Shown: in pieces, positions 10,054 through 17,875 of the stretch
Numbering within the stretch: the stretch's first letter is position 1
Layout of the letters: each line of letters opens with the position of its first letter
Source of the DNA: JBGQOG01 sp052113705
GTDB lineage: Bacteria > Pseudomonadota > Alphaproteobacteria > Rhodobacterales > Rhodobacteraceae
Direction of reading: 5' to 3'
DNA: 64,000 nt
NCBI RefSeq assembly: GCF_052113705.1
Contig: NZ_JBGQOG010000018.1
Span: forward strand, 33,837-97,836
Notes under the pieces: model-generated
Seen by the model: only the letters and a program-made list of their open reading frames with translations
What the model was told of the DNA's origin: nothing
Databases searched by the model: none
Position numbers and translations under genes: made by a program

Positions 10054-10460
10054 CTGAGGCTCCTCCCGGATCTTTGAGCGCGGCCCTCGCGGGCCGTATA
10101 CAGTCGCGCGCCCGCCCATGCCCGCCTATTCTGCGGCCAAGGCGTTAAATTGCAAATGAAAAACGCGAAGGCTTTGTTGTGGTTCCCGGCAGGCCCGGTT
10201 TTCTTCGCGCGCGCCGCCCGGCCCGCAGAGGGGCCGCCGCATCGCAGCGCGAGAACCGGCATTCAGGCGCAATTCTGCCCCAGAGACACCCCGGGGCCGG
10301 TAGCGCCCCGGTCCGCCGGGAGCGTGCGGCCTGGCACCCGCCCAGCCCCAACGCGTACAGCCCTAACGCGTACGGCCAGAACACGCCCTGCCAGAACGTG
10401 CCCTGCAAGAGCGCGGGCAGCGCTCCGGCGCCTGATGTGGCGCCGCCGCGCCGCGCGCGG
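10054..10460. other. Gene-free stretch with a degenerate 15-base tandem array
   Basis: About 400 bases with no gene I would defend. A small inverted repeat CGGCCC-TCGC-GGGCCG lies at about 10081. At 10347-10406 four 15-base units follow one another: CCCAACGCGTACAGC, CCTAACGCGTACGGC, CAGAACACGCCCTGC, CAGAACGTGCCCTGC, then a fading fifth. Open frames cross it on both strands, but none has a convincing start or family character. In one frame the repeat would read PNAYS-PNAYG-QNTPC-QNVPC. Confidence 0.5.
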
Positions 10461-10574
10461 TCAGAACCAGCTTTGCACGGTGCGGGCGCCACCCGCGACA
10501 TCATCGCCCATGCCCGCCACAGTGTTGCAGCCAGCCAGTGCCATCATCATTGCGATCACGATCAGTTTCTTCAT
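10461..10574 (-). CDS. Entericidin-type small lipoprotein
   Basis: This 37-residue protein is MKKLIVIAMMMALAGCNTVA followed by GMGDDVAGGARTVQSWF. It has a lysine-rich start, a hydrophobic core, lipobox ALAG-C at residues 13-16, and the NTV-G-G-D pattern of entericidin A/B. It would be exported and anchored in a membrane by a lipidated cysteine. Entericidins in enterics are stress-linked membrane-active lipoproteins; a role here is not established. Its ATG overlaps the stop of the upstream peptide-binding protein gene (ATGA, 10571-10574), so the two are likely translationally coupled. Confidence 0.8.
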   Translation of the reverse strand: MKKLIVIAMMMALAGCNTVAGMGDDVAGGARTVQSWF

Positions 10575-12424
10575 TTCTCTGCCTCAAACCACCAGACGTC
10601 CGGTTGGAACCCGGGCCAGTCCCCATATAACGGCAGACGGTCGGGATAGTGAAGATCCCGGGCATAGGCCAGCCGCGACACTTTCGAATACCAGATCGGA
10701 ATCACATAGCGCCCGGCGGTCAGCAACCGGTCCAGCGCCTGCACGGCGGCCTTGTAATCCTCGGGGTTTTCGGCGGTCACGATCTTGGTGATCATCGCAT
10801 CCACCGCCGGCTGGTTCACCCCCATCACATTTCTGCTATCGGGCGCGCTGACCCCGGCCGAGTTCCAATAGAGGTTCTGCTCATTGCCCGGGCTGAGCGA
10901 GAGCGAGCGCAGGATCCAGCTCATGTCAAAGTTATAGGCATTGGTTCGCTGGATGAATTGCGCGTTGTCCACCGTTTCGATGCGCGGGGTGATGCCCAGA
11001 CGCCGCAGGGCCTCCACATAGATGTCGACCACCTGCTGCGTCTCGCTGGCACCCTGCGCCAAGAGGATTTCGAAATCAAAGGCCTGTCCGGAGGCATTGC
11101 GCAAAATCCCCGCCGCATCGGCGGTCCAGCCCGCTTCGGTCAGAAGCTTGATCGCCTTGCGGGTGTTGCCTCGGTTCAGCTCGCTGCCATCCGAGACGGG
11201 AAGGTCATAACCCTCCAGCGTGCCGGGGATCAGCTCGGCGGCATAGGGGGCCAGCAGCTCGGCCACCTTGCCCGTCGCCGGGCCATGGTCCATGGCCAGA
11301 TCGGAGTTCGAGAAATACGAGGTGATCCGCGGCTCGACCCCGTTGTTCAGCGTGGCATTGATGAATTCAAAATTGAAGGCCAGCGTCAGCGCCTCGCGCA
11401 CGCGCCAATCGGCAAAGATCGGTTTGCGGGTGTTGAACACCAGCCCGGTGATGCCCGAGGGGCGGGAATGCGGGATCTCGGCCTTGAGGACCGCGCCCGA
11501 GGTCACGGCGGGAAAGCTGAAGTCCCGTTCCCATTTCGCCGCATTCACCTCGCGCCAGCTGTCCAGCTCGCCCGCCTTGAACGCCTCAAACACCACGCCG
11601 CCATCGCCGAAATAATCAAAGCGCACTTCATCAAGATTGTGCAGCCCCTGATTGAACGGCAGATCCTTGCCCCACCAGTTCGGATCGCGCTTGTAGACAA
11701 CGGTGCGGCCCATATCGACCGTGTCGATCGTATAGGGGCCAGAGCCGATCGGCACCACCGTCGCGGCTTCAGCAAAGTCCTTGCCCTCCCATTGCGCCTT
11801 TTCCAGCACCGGGCGCAGCCCCATCAACAGCGGCATCTCGCGGTCCGGCGCATTGAAGGTGATGCGCAGGCTGCGCGCGCCGGTCTGTTCGATCTTGGCC
11901 ACCTTGCTCCAGGCACCCAGATAGCGCGGCGCGCCGACGCCCACGGTGCCCAGCGTCTCATAGCTCCAGATCACATCCTCAACCGTCACCGGATTGCCAT
12001 CCGAGAAATGCGCCTCGGGCCGCAGGGTAAACTCGACATAGCTGCGCGCGGCATCGGTCTGGATGCTTTCGGCCAGCAGGCCGTAGAGCGTGAAGGGCTC
12101 GTCCAGCGAACGCGCCATCAGCGTCTCGACCGTATAGTTGGTGACGCCGGTCACGGCGCGGCCTTTGCGGATGAAGGGATTGGTCGAATCAAAGCCGCCC
12201 GATTCCCCGAAACGGATGCGACCGCCTTTCGGCGCCTCCGGGTTCGCATAGGGCAGATGGGTGAAATCGGCGGGCAGGGCCGGGTCGCCCGCCATCGCAA
12301 TGCCGTGGCGGGGAGAATCAGCCCCCGCCGCCACAGGCGCAAAGCCACAGCTGAGCGTCACCGCCAACACGGCAAAAGCCCGTGAAAAAGGCGTCATTTG
12401 ACGGAAAAACTCTGGCGCCTGCAT
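10571..12424 (-). CDS. Family 5 extracellular solute-binding protein (peptide ABC transporter, YejA-like)
   Basis: This periplasmic binding protein belongs to a peptide-type ABC importer, about 617 residues. After a signal sequence (hydrophobic FAVLAVTLSCGFAPVAAGA), SBP_bac_5 features run in order. They are HGIAMAGDPALPADFTHLPY and NPEAPKGGRIRFGESGGFDS near the N-terminus, then SDGNPVTVEDVIWSYETL, and a long C-terminal lobe ending RLPLYGDWPGFQPDVWWFEA. That ending resembles YejA. No permease or ATPase gene is adjacent, so partners are elsewhere or lost. The start is uncertain: in-frame ATGs at 12439, 12424 and 12397 all lead into the signal peptide. GGGG upstream of 12424 tips the choice. It overlaps the entericidin gene. 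Confidence 0.85.
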   Translation of the reverse strand: MQAPEFFRQMTPFSRAFAVLAVTLSCGFAPVAAGADSPRHGIAMAGDPALPADFTHLPYANPEAPKGGRIRFGESGGFDSTNPFIRKGRAVTGVTNYTVETLMARSLDEPFTLYGLLAESIQTDAARSYVEFTLRPEAHFSDGNPVTVEDVIWSYETLGTVGVGAPRYLGAWSKVAKIEQTGARSLRITFNAPDREMPLLMGLRPVLEKAQWEGKDFAEAATVVPIGSGPYTIDTVDMGRTVVYKRDPNWWGKDLPFNQGLHNLDEVRFDYFGDGGVVFEAFKAGELDSWREVNAAKWERDFSFPAVTSGAVLKAEIPHSRPSGITGLVFNTRKPIFADWRVREALTLAFNFEFINATLNNGVEPRITSYFSNSDLAMDHGPATGKVAELLAPYAAELIPGTLEGYDLPVSDGSELNRGNTRKAIKLLTEAGWTADAAGILRNASGQAFDFEILLAQGASETQQVVDIYVEALRRLGITPRIETVDNAQFIQRTNAYNFDMSWILRSLSLSPGNEQNLYWNSAGVSAPDSRNVMGVNQPAVDAMITKIVTAENPEDYKAAVQALDRLLTAGRYVIPIWYSKVSRLAYARDLHYPDRLPLYGDWPGFQPDVWWFEAEK

Positions 12425-12534
12425 CGCGACAATCCCCATATTTCTTGTGATTTCAGGCGCGAAGCTAGCTTTGCTCAGACGGTCTTGCAAACTTTTAACT
12501 GGAAGAGGCTTCGCAAAACGCCTATAAAGATCTC

Positions 12535-12609
12535 ACTGCTCGATAGGTTTCTTGCCTGTATGAAACCTGCCTCATGACTTAGCGCCCGCCTTGTGCGGGC
12601 GTTTTTTTT
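12535..12609 (+). ncRNA. Candidate intrinsically terminated small RNA
   Basis: A possible promoter is TGGAAG (12500-12505), 17 bases, TATAAA (12523-12528). Downstream are two hairpins. AGGTTTC (12545-12551) pairs with GAAACCT (12562-12568) around a ten-base loop. CGCCCGC (12583-12589) pairs with GCGGGCG (12595-12601), followed by eight Ts. The transcript would be about 75 nt. It lies between the divergent binding-protein gene and bdhA, and no upstream gene on this strand needs this terminator. The -35 is weak. Prediction only. Confidence 0.5.
12583..12609 (+). terminator. Rho-independent terminator with T8 tract
   Basis: The seven-base-pair stem CGCCCGC/GCGGGCG has a five-base loop and is followed by TTTTTTTT on the plus strand. 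The nearest plus-strand gene to the left ends at 9487, so it most likely ends a local transcript, the candidate small RNA. Confidence 0.8.
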
Positions 12610-12770
12610 GGTCAAATGCGGATTAACGACAGTTAACGCCCTTGGCCAGCCCGCTGCCAATGGGGCAAAAGTATAGGCTGCACACAAAATCTTGAAGGCA
12701 GGAACCCGGTGCTGGCCAAAAGGGTTTCTCGGCGTAATGTCTTTGCAGATGCAGCATAGGAGGGAATCAC

Positions 12771-13544
12771 ATGACCCTGGCAGGCAAGACCGCAATCATC
12801 ACAGGATCGAATTCGGGGATCGGGCTGGGCGTTGCCCGCGAACTGGCCCGCGCCGGTGCGTCGGTTGTGCTGAATTCCTTCACCGACAGCGATGAAGATC
12901 ACAAACTCGCCGCCGATATGGCTGCCGAATTCGGCGTGCAGGTGCGCTATATTCAGGCCGATATGTCCAAGGGCGATCAATGCCGGGCATTGGTCGAAAA
13001 GGCCGGCGGCTGCGACATTCTGGTGAACAATGCGGGCATCCAGCATGTGGCGCCGATCGAGGATTTCCCGGTCGCAAAATGGGATGCGATCATCGCCATC
13101 AACCTCAGCTCGGCCTTCCATACCATCGCGGCAGCCCTGCCGGGGATGCGCGAAAAAGGCTGGGGCAGGGTGGTGAACATCGCCTCGGCGCATGGCCTGA
13201 CGGCGAGCCCGTTCAAATCGGCCTATGTGGCGGCGAAACACGGGATCGTCGGGCTGACGAAAACCGTGGGGCTGGAGACGGCCGAAGTGCCGATCACCTG
13301 CAACGCGATCTGCCCGGGCTATGTGCTGACCCCGCTGGTCGAGGCGCAGATCCCCGATCAGATGAAGACCCATAACATGAGCCGCGAGGAAGTGATCAAG
13401 GAGGTCATGCTCGACCGGCAGCCCTCGAAGCAATTCGCCACGGTGGAGCAGCTGGGCGGGACGGTGGTGTTCTTGTGCTCGGCGGCGGCCGATCAGATCA
13501 CCGGCACCACAATCTCGGTGGATGGCGGCTGGACGGCGCTGTGA
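12771..13544 (+). CDS. bdhA: D-3-hydroxybutyrate dehydrogenase (short-chain dehydrogenase)
   Basis: This enzyme converts D-3-hydroxybutyrate to acetoacetate with NAD in polyhydroxybutyrate turnover. The 257-residue protein has nucleotide-binding TGSNSGIG (residues 11-18), NNAG (86-89) and the catalytic triad S139, Y152, K156 (SAYVAAKHG). The C-terminal SVDGGWTAL and the segment PLVEAQIPDQMK are typical of 3-HB dehydrogenase rather than acetoacetyl-CoA reductase. GGAGGGAATCAC precedes the ATG. Two copies of the dispersed repeat lie directly after the stop. Confidence 0.92.
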   Translation: MTLAGKTAIITGSNSGIGLGVARELARAGASVVLNSFTDSDEDHKLAADMAAEFGVQVRYIQADMSKGDQCRALVEKAGGCDILVNNAGIQHVAPIEDFPVAKWDAIIAINLSSAFHTIAAALPGMREKGWGRVVNIASAHGLTASPFKSAYVAAKHGIVGLTKTVGLETAEVPITCNAICPGYVLTPLVEAQIPDQMKTHNMSREEVIKEVMLDRQPSKQFATVEQLGGTVVFLCSAAADQITGTTISVDGGWTAL

Positions 13545-13558
13545 CCCCGAACCGGGAA

Positions 13559-13620
13559 GGGGGCGCTGCCCCCGTCGCCTGACGGCGACTCCCCCGAGGT
13601 ATTTTGGCCAAGAAGAAAGG
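13559..13620 (-). repeat. Dispersed intergenic element, copy E, with two hairpins
   Basis: Read on the plus strand, 15 bases after the bdhA stop: hairpin GGGGGCGCTGCCCCC, hairpin GTCGCC-TGAC-GGCGAC, then TCCCCCGAGGTATTTTGGCC and AAGAAGAAAGG. The outer parts match copy G (9556-9615) almost base for base. The first-hairpin stem differs in sequence but still pairs. The orientation puts the hairpins next to the gene end. Confidence 0.85.
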
Positions 13621-13655
13621 CAAGGGGGAGAGGCGCAGGCTCTGCCCCCCCGGGC

Positions 13656-13723
13656 TTGCTTCGGTGAAAATATCCTCGGGGGGCGCTTTTTCGCAGAAAA
13701 AGCCGGGGGGCAGACGGCCCCCC
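13656..13723 (+). repeat. Dispersed intergenic element, copy F, with two hairpins
   Basis: The core TTGCTTCGGTGAAAATATCC TCGGGGGG is followed by the hairpin GCTTTTT-CGCAG-AAAAAGC (13685-13703). A second hairpin follows: GGGGGG (13705-13710) against CCCCCC (13718-13723). On the minus strand it lies about 30 bases 3' of the peroxiredoxin stop (13754), hairpins first. It faces copy E across about 35 bases, so each of the two convergent genes has its own copy. Confidence 0.85.
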
Positions 13724-13753
13724 GACCTTTTTGGGGCGCAGATCCGGTCTGGA

Positions 13754-14302
13754 TCAGGCGGCCTGTTCGCGGCTGGCGTCTTTCAGCCAGTTCAGCACGT
13801 TTTCGGGCGACGAGACGCCATAGGGATCTTCGCCGTGGTTGTCGCACAGGCCCGGCTCTTCAAACCAGGCTTCGACCTTGCCATCGTTGATGATGGCGGC
13901 ATAGCGCCAGGAGCGCAGGCCAAAGCCCAGGTTGTCCTTGCGCACCAGCATGCCGACGCGGCGGGTGAACTCGCCCGAGCCATCCGGGATGACTTTCACG
14001 TTTTCAAGGCCTTGCGCCTTGGCCCATTGGTTCATCACAAAGGCGTCGTTGACGCTGAGGCAATAGATGCTGTCGATGCCTTCGGCTTGGAAATCGGCAA
14101 AGCCCTTTTCAAAGCCCGGCAGCTGGAAGGTCGAGCAGGTGGGGGTGAAGGCGCCCGGCAGCGCGAAGAGGACCACACGTTTGCCACCGAAATAATCTTC
14201 GGTGGTCAGGTCTTCCCAGCGGTAGGGGTTCGGGCCACCGATGCTTTCGTCGCGCACGCGGGTGCGGAAGGTGACCGAGGGGAGTTTCATACCCGGAATC
14301 AT
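13754..14302 (-). CDS. Peroxiredoxin, Prx5 family
   Basis: This thiol peroxidase reduces H2O2 and organic hydroperoxides. The 182-residue product has peroxidatic cysteine C56 in PGAFTPTCSTFQLPGF, and the segment NDAFVMNQWAKAQG is typical of Prx5/AHP1-type proteins. There is no signal peptide. Start ATG 14302 (MIPGMKLPSVTF) is preferred because GAGG lies six bases upstream; ATG 14314 is in frame. The reductant (glutaredoxin or thioredoxin) is not visible in the neighbourhood. It is convergent with bdhA and divergent from lipA. Confidence 0.93.
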   Translation of the reverse strand: MIPGMKLPSVTFRTRVRDESIGGPNPYRWEDLTTEDYFGGKRVVLFALPGAFTPTCSTFQLPGFEKGFADFQAEGIDSIYCLSVNDAFVMNQWAKAQGLENVKVIPDGSGEFTRRVGMLVRKDNLGFGLRSWRYAAIINDGKVEAWFEEPGLCDNHGEDPYGVSSPENVLNWLKDASREQAA

Positions 14303-14495
14303 GATGTACCTCATCGTTTCGGGCCCGGGGAGGGGCAGGTTTCGCCCATGGCTATACCCGAGCAAAGGGGAAGGTCAACGCGCTGCGGTGCAGAAATTTG
14401 CGCCTTGAGCCTTGCGCCGGATGCACATCTGGCCTGCGTTGCGTTTTGATGCGCAAACGCCTATCAAGAGGGCGATCTGTGACAAGGAACATGCC

Positions 14496-15449
14496 GTGCG
14501 CGACCTGAAGATTCCGTCCGAACGTCACCCCGAAAAGGCCCGCAAGCCCGATCAGGCGCAGCCGAAAAAGCCCGACTGGATCCGCGTCAAGGCGCCGACC
14601 TCGCAGGGCTATAAAGAAACCCGCGACATCATGCGCGAACATAAGCTCGTCACCGTCTGCGAAGAGGCGGGCTGCCCCAATGTCGGCGAATGCTGGAGCC
14701 AGGGCCACGCCACGATGATGATCATGGGCGAGGTCTGCACCCGCGCCTGTACCTTCTGCAACATCGCCACCGGCAAGCCGCCCTCGGCTCTGGATGTGTT
14801 CGAGCCGGGCCGGGTTGCCGATGCGGTGAAAAAGCTGGGGCTGAAGCATGTGGTGATCACCTCGGTCGACCGCGATGACGTTGACGATGGCGGCGCCGAG
14901 CATTTCGCCCAGACCATCCGCGCCGTGCGCAAGCAATCGCCGGGCACGACGATCGAGATTCTGACGCCGGATTTCATCCGCGCCGATGCGTCGGTGCTCG
15001 AGGTGGTGGTTCGGGCCAAGCCCGATGTGTTCAACCACAATCTGGAAACCGTGCCGGGAATTTACCCCGAGGTGCGGCCGGGCGCGCGCTATTTCCACTC
15101 GCTGCGGCTGTTGCAGCGGGTCAAGGAGATGGACCCGAGCATGTTCACCAAATCCGGCATCATGGTGGGCCTTGGCGAAGACCGGCAGGGCGTGTTGCAG
15201 GTGATGGATGACATGCGCGCCGCCGACATCGATTTCCTGACCATCGGCCAATATCTGCAGCCGACGCCAAAGCACCACCGCGTGGATCGTTTTGTGACCC
15301 CGGACGAGTTCAAAAGCTATGAGACCGCTGCCTATGGCAAAGGCTTCCTGATGGTCTCGGCGACGCCGCTGACCCGCTCGTCCTATCACGCGGGCGATGA
15401 TTTCGCGCGGCTGCGCGATGCGCGGATGGCCAAGCTCGCGCAGGGCTGA
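14496..15449 (+). CDS. lipA: Lipoyl synthase
   Basis: This radical-SAM enzyme inserts two sulfurs into octanoyl groups on lipoyl domains of 2-oxoacid dehydrogenases and the glycine cleavage system. The 317-residue protein begins at GTG 14496 (VRDLKIPSERHPEK), with AAGGAA just upstream. Auxiliary cluster cysteines C55, C60, C66 lie in CEEAGCPNVGEC. SAM-cluster cysteines C81, C85, C88 lie in CTRACTFC. The C-terminal RSSYHAG motif supplies the serine ligand. lipB is not adjacent. A strong terminator follows. Confidence 0.97.
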   Translation: MRDLKIPSERHPEKARKPDQAQPKKPDWIRVKAPTSQGYKETRDIMREHKLVTVCEEAGCPNVGECWSQGHATMMIMGEVCTRACTFCNIATGKPPSALDVFEPGRVADAVKKLGLKHVVITSVDRDDVDDGGAEHFAQTIRAVRKQSPGTTIEILTPDFIRADASVLEVVVRAKPDVFNHNLETVPGIYPEVRPGARYFHSLRLLQRVKEMDPSMFTKSGIMVGLGEDRQGVLQVMDDMRAADIDFLTIGQYLQPTPKHHRVDRFVTPDEFKSYETAAYGKGFLMVSATPLTRSSYHAGDDFARLRDARMAKLAQG

Positions 15450-15478
15450 CGCCCTATATCGCTGAAGTTGAAGGGAAA

Positions 15479-15509
15479 CCCCCGGCGCCTGTGGCGACCG
15501 GGGGTTTTT
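15479..15509 (+). terminator. Rho-independent terminator after lipA
   Basis: CCCCCGG (15479-15485) pairs with CCGGGGG (15498-15504), followed by TTTTT. It lies 30 bases after the lipA stop and abuts the end of the convergent cytochrome gene. Confidence 0.85.
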
Positions 15510-15511
15510 CG

Positions 15512-16420
15512 TCAGCCATCGCCGGGCTGGGTTTCCACGGCGGGCACCTTCTTCAGATAGGCCGCCACCGCCTGCCGGTCGCTCTCGGGCAAGAGCGCGA
15601 AATGGTCGATGACATAGACCATCTCACCGCCCGCCGAGTCGAAATCCGGGGTGAAGCCCGAGGTCAGATATTCGGTGATGTCATCTTTGGTCCAGTCGAG
15701 GCCGCCCGGCGTGATGTTGGGGATGCGGCCGCGCCCAGAGGGGTTCGGCGCGCCTGCCAGCCAGCGGCTGCGGTCGATCCCGCCCAAAGCATCGCGCGGG
15801 CTGTGGCATTCGCCGCAATGGCCCGGCCCCTCGGCCAGATAGCGGCCACGCTCTTCCTCTGCCGTCAGCGGGCCGGTGACCACCCAGTCTGGCTTGAGGT
15901 AAAGCAGCTTCCAGCCGCCCAGCAAGGCACGGATGTTGAACGGAAATCCGATCTCATGCGGTTTGCTCGGCGTGGGGTCGGCGGGCAGGGTGGCCAGATA
16001 GGCGCGCAGATCCGCCACATCCTGCGGCACCATATGCGTGTAAGAGGCATAGGGCAGCGCCGGGTAGAGATGTTCATCCGCCGGGCCCGTGCCCTTCACC
16101 AGCGCATTCGCCAGATCAACGGTGCTCCAGTCGCCGATCCCCTCTGCCGGATCGCTGGAGATATTGGGCACATAGAAAGTGCCAAAGGCCGAGGTAATGC
16201 TTTGCCCGCCCGAGAGCACATCGCGCGCCTCCCCCTCGGCCCCCGGCGCCCAATGGCACGAGGCGCAGCCGCCTGCATCATAGACCTCTTTGCCATGCGC
16301 CGGATCGGGGGTCAGCGCCGCAAAGGCGGCGGCGTCCACATGCTGCGGCTTGGTGATCACCATGAAGCCCGCGCCGGAGATCAGGACGAGGGCCGCGCCG
16401 CTCATCAAAAAATTGCGCAT
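15512..16420 (-). CDS. Dihaem c-type cytochrome
   Basis: This exported or membrane-anchored electron-transfer protein has 302 residues. An N-terminal hydrophobic segment (FLMSGAALVLISGAGFMVIT) is followed by two haem-binding motifs: CASCH at residues 52-56 and CGECH at 202-206. Candidate distal methionines follow each. The two-domain layout, with PNISSDPAEGIGDWS and PNITPGGLDWTKDDITEYLTSG blocks, is that of cytochrome subunits of membrane dehydrogenases (alcohol or gluconate type). No dehydrogenase gene is adjacent, so its partner is unknown. Confidence 0.88.
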   Translation of the reverse strand: MRNFLMSGAALVLISGAGFMVITKPQHVDAAAFAALTPDPAHGKEVYDAGGCASCHWAPGAEGEARDVLSGGQSITSAFGTFYVPNISSDPAEGIGDWSTVDLANALVKGTGPADEHLYPALPYASYTHMVPQDVADLRAYLATLPADPTPSKPHEIGFPFNIRALLGGWKLLYLKPDWVVTGPLTAEEERGRYLAEGPGHCGECHSPRDALGGIDRSRWLAGAPNPSGRGRIPNITPGGLDWTKDDITEYLTSGFTPDFDSAGGEMVYVIDHFALLPESDRQAVAAYLKKVPAVETQPGDG

Positions 16421-16493
16421 GGAAACTCTCCCAATCCAACTCGGATCAGTCTGACCGAGGGGCGGGCCCCGGGCAAGACCGCAGAGGCCGGAA

Positions 16494-16688
16494 TCACGGC
16501 TGGGCGATCAGTTTCACCCCGTGGCGCGGCGGCTTTTCCATCCGCGCCCAATCGGGCCAGAGCCCGGCACGGTCGAGGCCAAAGATCACCAGCCCCAACA
16601 GGATGACCGCGAAAACCAGCTTGACCCGTCCGGGGGATGGCGGGTTGCGGGCCCAACGGGCGGCGCGGACAAACCATAGGAAATTCAT
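16494..16688 (-). CDS. Small conserved membrane protein
   Basis: This 64-residue protein begins MNFLWFVRAARWARNPPSPG, has one transmembrane segment (LVFAVILLGLVIFGLDRAGL, about 24-43) and ends in a basic tail. The WARNPPS motif before the membrane span looks like a conserved signature in Rhodobacteraceae proteins of this size. Its start overlaps the stop of the Mug-like gene by four bases, so it is probably co-translated. The function is unknown. Confidence 0.7.
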   Translation of the reverse strand: MNFLWFVRAARWARNPPSPGRVKLVFAVILLGLVIFGLDRAGLWPDWARMEKPPRHGVKLIAQP

Positions 16689-17233
16689 ATATTTGCCTGC
16701 CTTTCTTCGCGCAATTTCATCAGCCAGCGGCCCAGAGCCAGCCAAGGATCGGCCGAAAAATGTCCGCGCGCGAGGCCCGAGGGCGACGGCAGCACCCAAA
16801 GCTGCGTCGGCCCAAACCCGGGCTGCGGCGCCAGCGGTCCCACAACCTGCCGCTGCCCCAATGCCAGACGGGCGGCGGTCAGCGAGGTGAAGGCAAGCGC
16901 GCGCGGCGCATGGGACCGGATGCTCTCGCGCAGGCGGTCCGGGTTGTAGGCCGCGCGGGGAATCTCGCGATCCGCCCCGGCGGCGGTTTTGGCCAGATCG
17001 GTCAGACCGATGCGCCAACCCAGAAGCAGGTGATCCTCGTCCGGGCGCAGCAGGCGCGGGGTGATTCCCGCCTCTGCCAGCAGCGGCCAGAAACGGTTGC
17101 CGGGACCGGCATAGTAATGCCCGGCGCGGGCCGAGGCCGCCCCCGCCGCCGTGCCGCAAAACACCAGATCAAGGCCGGGGCCAAGCCGGTCGGGCAGTTT
17201 ATGCGCCCCGGTTTCGGTGTCCGCTTGCGCCAT
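16685..17233 (-). CDS. Mug/TDG-like mismatch-specific DNA glycosylase with altered active site
   Basis: This 182-residue member of the uracil-DNA glycosylase superfamily is closest in pattern to Mug. The N-terminal motif LVFCGTAAGAASARAGHYYA then GPGNRFWPLL aligns with the Mug pattern FCGINPGxxS...NRFW, and VLPSPSGLAR near residue 150 aligns with Mug VLPNPSGLSR. The catalytic asparagine of GINPG is alanine here (GTAAG, residues 27-31), and the asparagine of NPSG is serine. Either chemistry differs or another base is excised. It sits between hpt and the small membrane protein. Confidence 0.8.
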   Translation of the reverse strand: MAQADTETGAHKLPDRLGPGLDLVFCGTAAGAASARAGHYYAGPGNRFWPLLAEAGITPRLLRPDEDHLLLGWRIGLTDLAKTAAGADREIPRAAYNPDRLRESIRSHAPRALAFTSLTAARLALGQRQVVGPLAPQPGFGPTQLWVLPSPSGLARGHFSADPWLALGRWLMKLREERQANI

Positions 17234-17242
17234 CAGCCCCCC

Positions 17243-17782
17243 TCAGTCGGTGAACCGCACCTTGCCGATATAGGAGAGGTTGCGGTTGCGTTGCGCGAAG
17301 TCGATGCCGTAACCCACGACAAACTCATCGGGAATCTCAAACCCCGTCCAGGTGGCCTGCACCGGCACTTCGCGCCGCGCGGGTTTATCCAGAAGCGCGC
17401 AAACCTCCAGCCGCGCCGGTTTGCGGGCCTTCAGCATGCCGACCACATGGCTGAGGGTGAAGCCGGTGTCGACGATATCCTCGACCACCAGCACATCGCG
17501 CCCCTCGATGCCCGAGCGCAGATCCTTGAGGATGCGCACCTCCCGGCTGGAGGTGGTGCTGTCGCCGTAGGAGGAGGCTTCGAGGAAATCCACCTCGACC
17601 GGCAGGTCGATCTCGCGCACCAGATCTGCGATAAAGACGAAAGAGCCGCGCAGGAGGCCGACGACCACCAGCTTGTCGGTATCTTTGAATTTTGTGGTGA
17701 TTTCTGCGGCAAGTGCCTCCACCCGGGCGGCAATCGCCTTGGCGGAGATCATCTGATCAATGACATAGGGGCGCTGCGACAT
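17243..17782 (-). CDS. hpt: Hypoxanthine phosphoribosyltransferase
   Basis: This purine salvage enzyme makes IMP (and GMP) from the free base and PRPP. The 179-residue protein has the PRPP-binding loop VLVVEDIVDTGFTL (about residues 96-109), the flexible loop region SSYGDSTTSS and the base-pocket segment DEFVVGYGIDFAQRNRNL. GAGGAAGCG precedes the ATG. It is followed nine bases later by the glycosylase gene, which suggests one leftward transcript of nucleotide salvage and base repair functions. Confidence 0.95.
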   Translation of the reverse strand: MSQRPYVIDQMISAKAIAARVEALAAEITTKFKDTDKLVVVGLLRGSFVFIADLVREIDLPVEVDFLEASSYGDSTTSSREVRILKDLRSGIEGRDVLVVEDIVDTGFTLSHVVGMLKARKPARLEVCALLDKPARREVPVQATWTGFEIPDEFVVGYGIDFAQRNRNLSYIGKVRFTD

Positions 17783-17875
17783 CGCTTCCTCTTGATTTCC
17801 GGGGGCTTCCCCTTGATTTCCGGGGCAGGCTTATCGAAAAGGGCGCAGCTTGTCACGCCAGACCCACGGGGAACC

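Noticed and set aside
10145..10504. Minus-strand frame across the 15-base repeats
   Set aside because: Low-complexity translation, no ribosome binding site, and it conflicts with the clear entericidin gene.
13559..13723. CRISPR array suggested by repeats after bdhA
   Set aside because: The two copies are inverted, not direct; there are no regular spacers and no cas genes.
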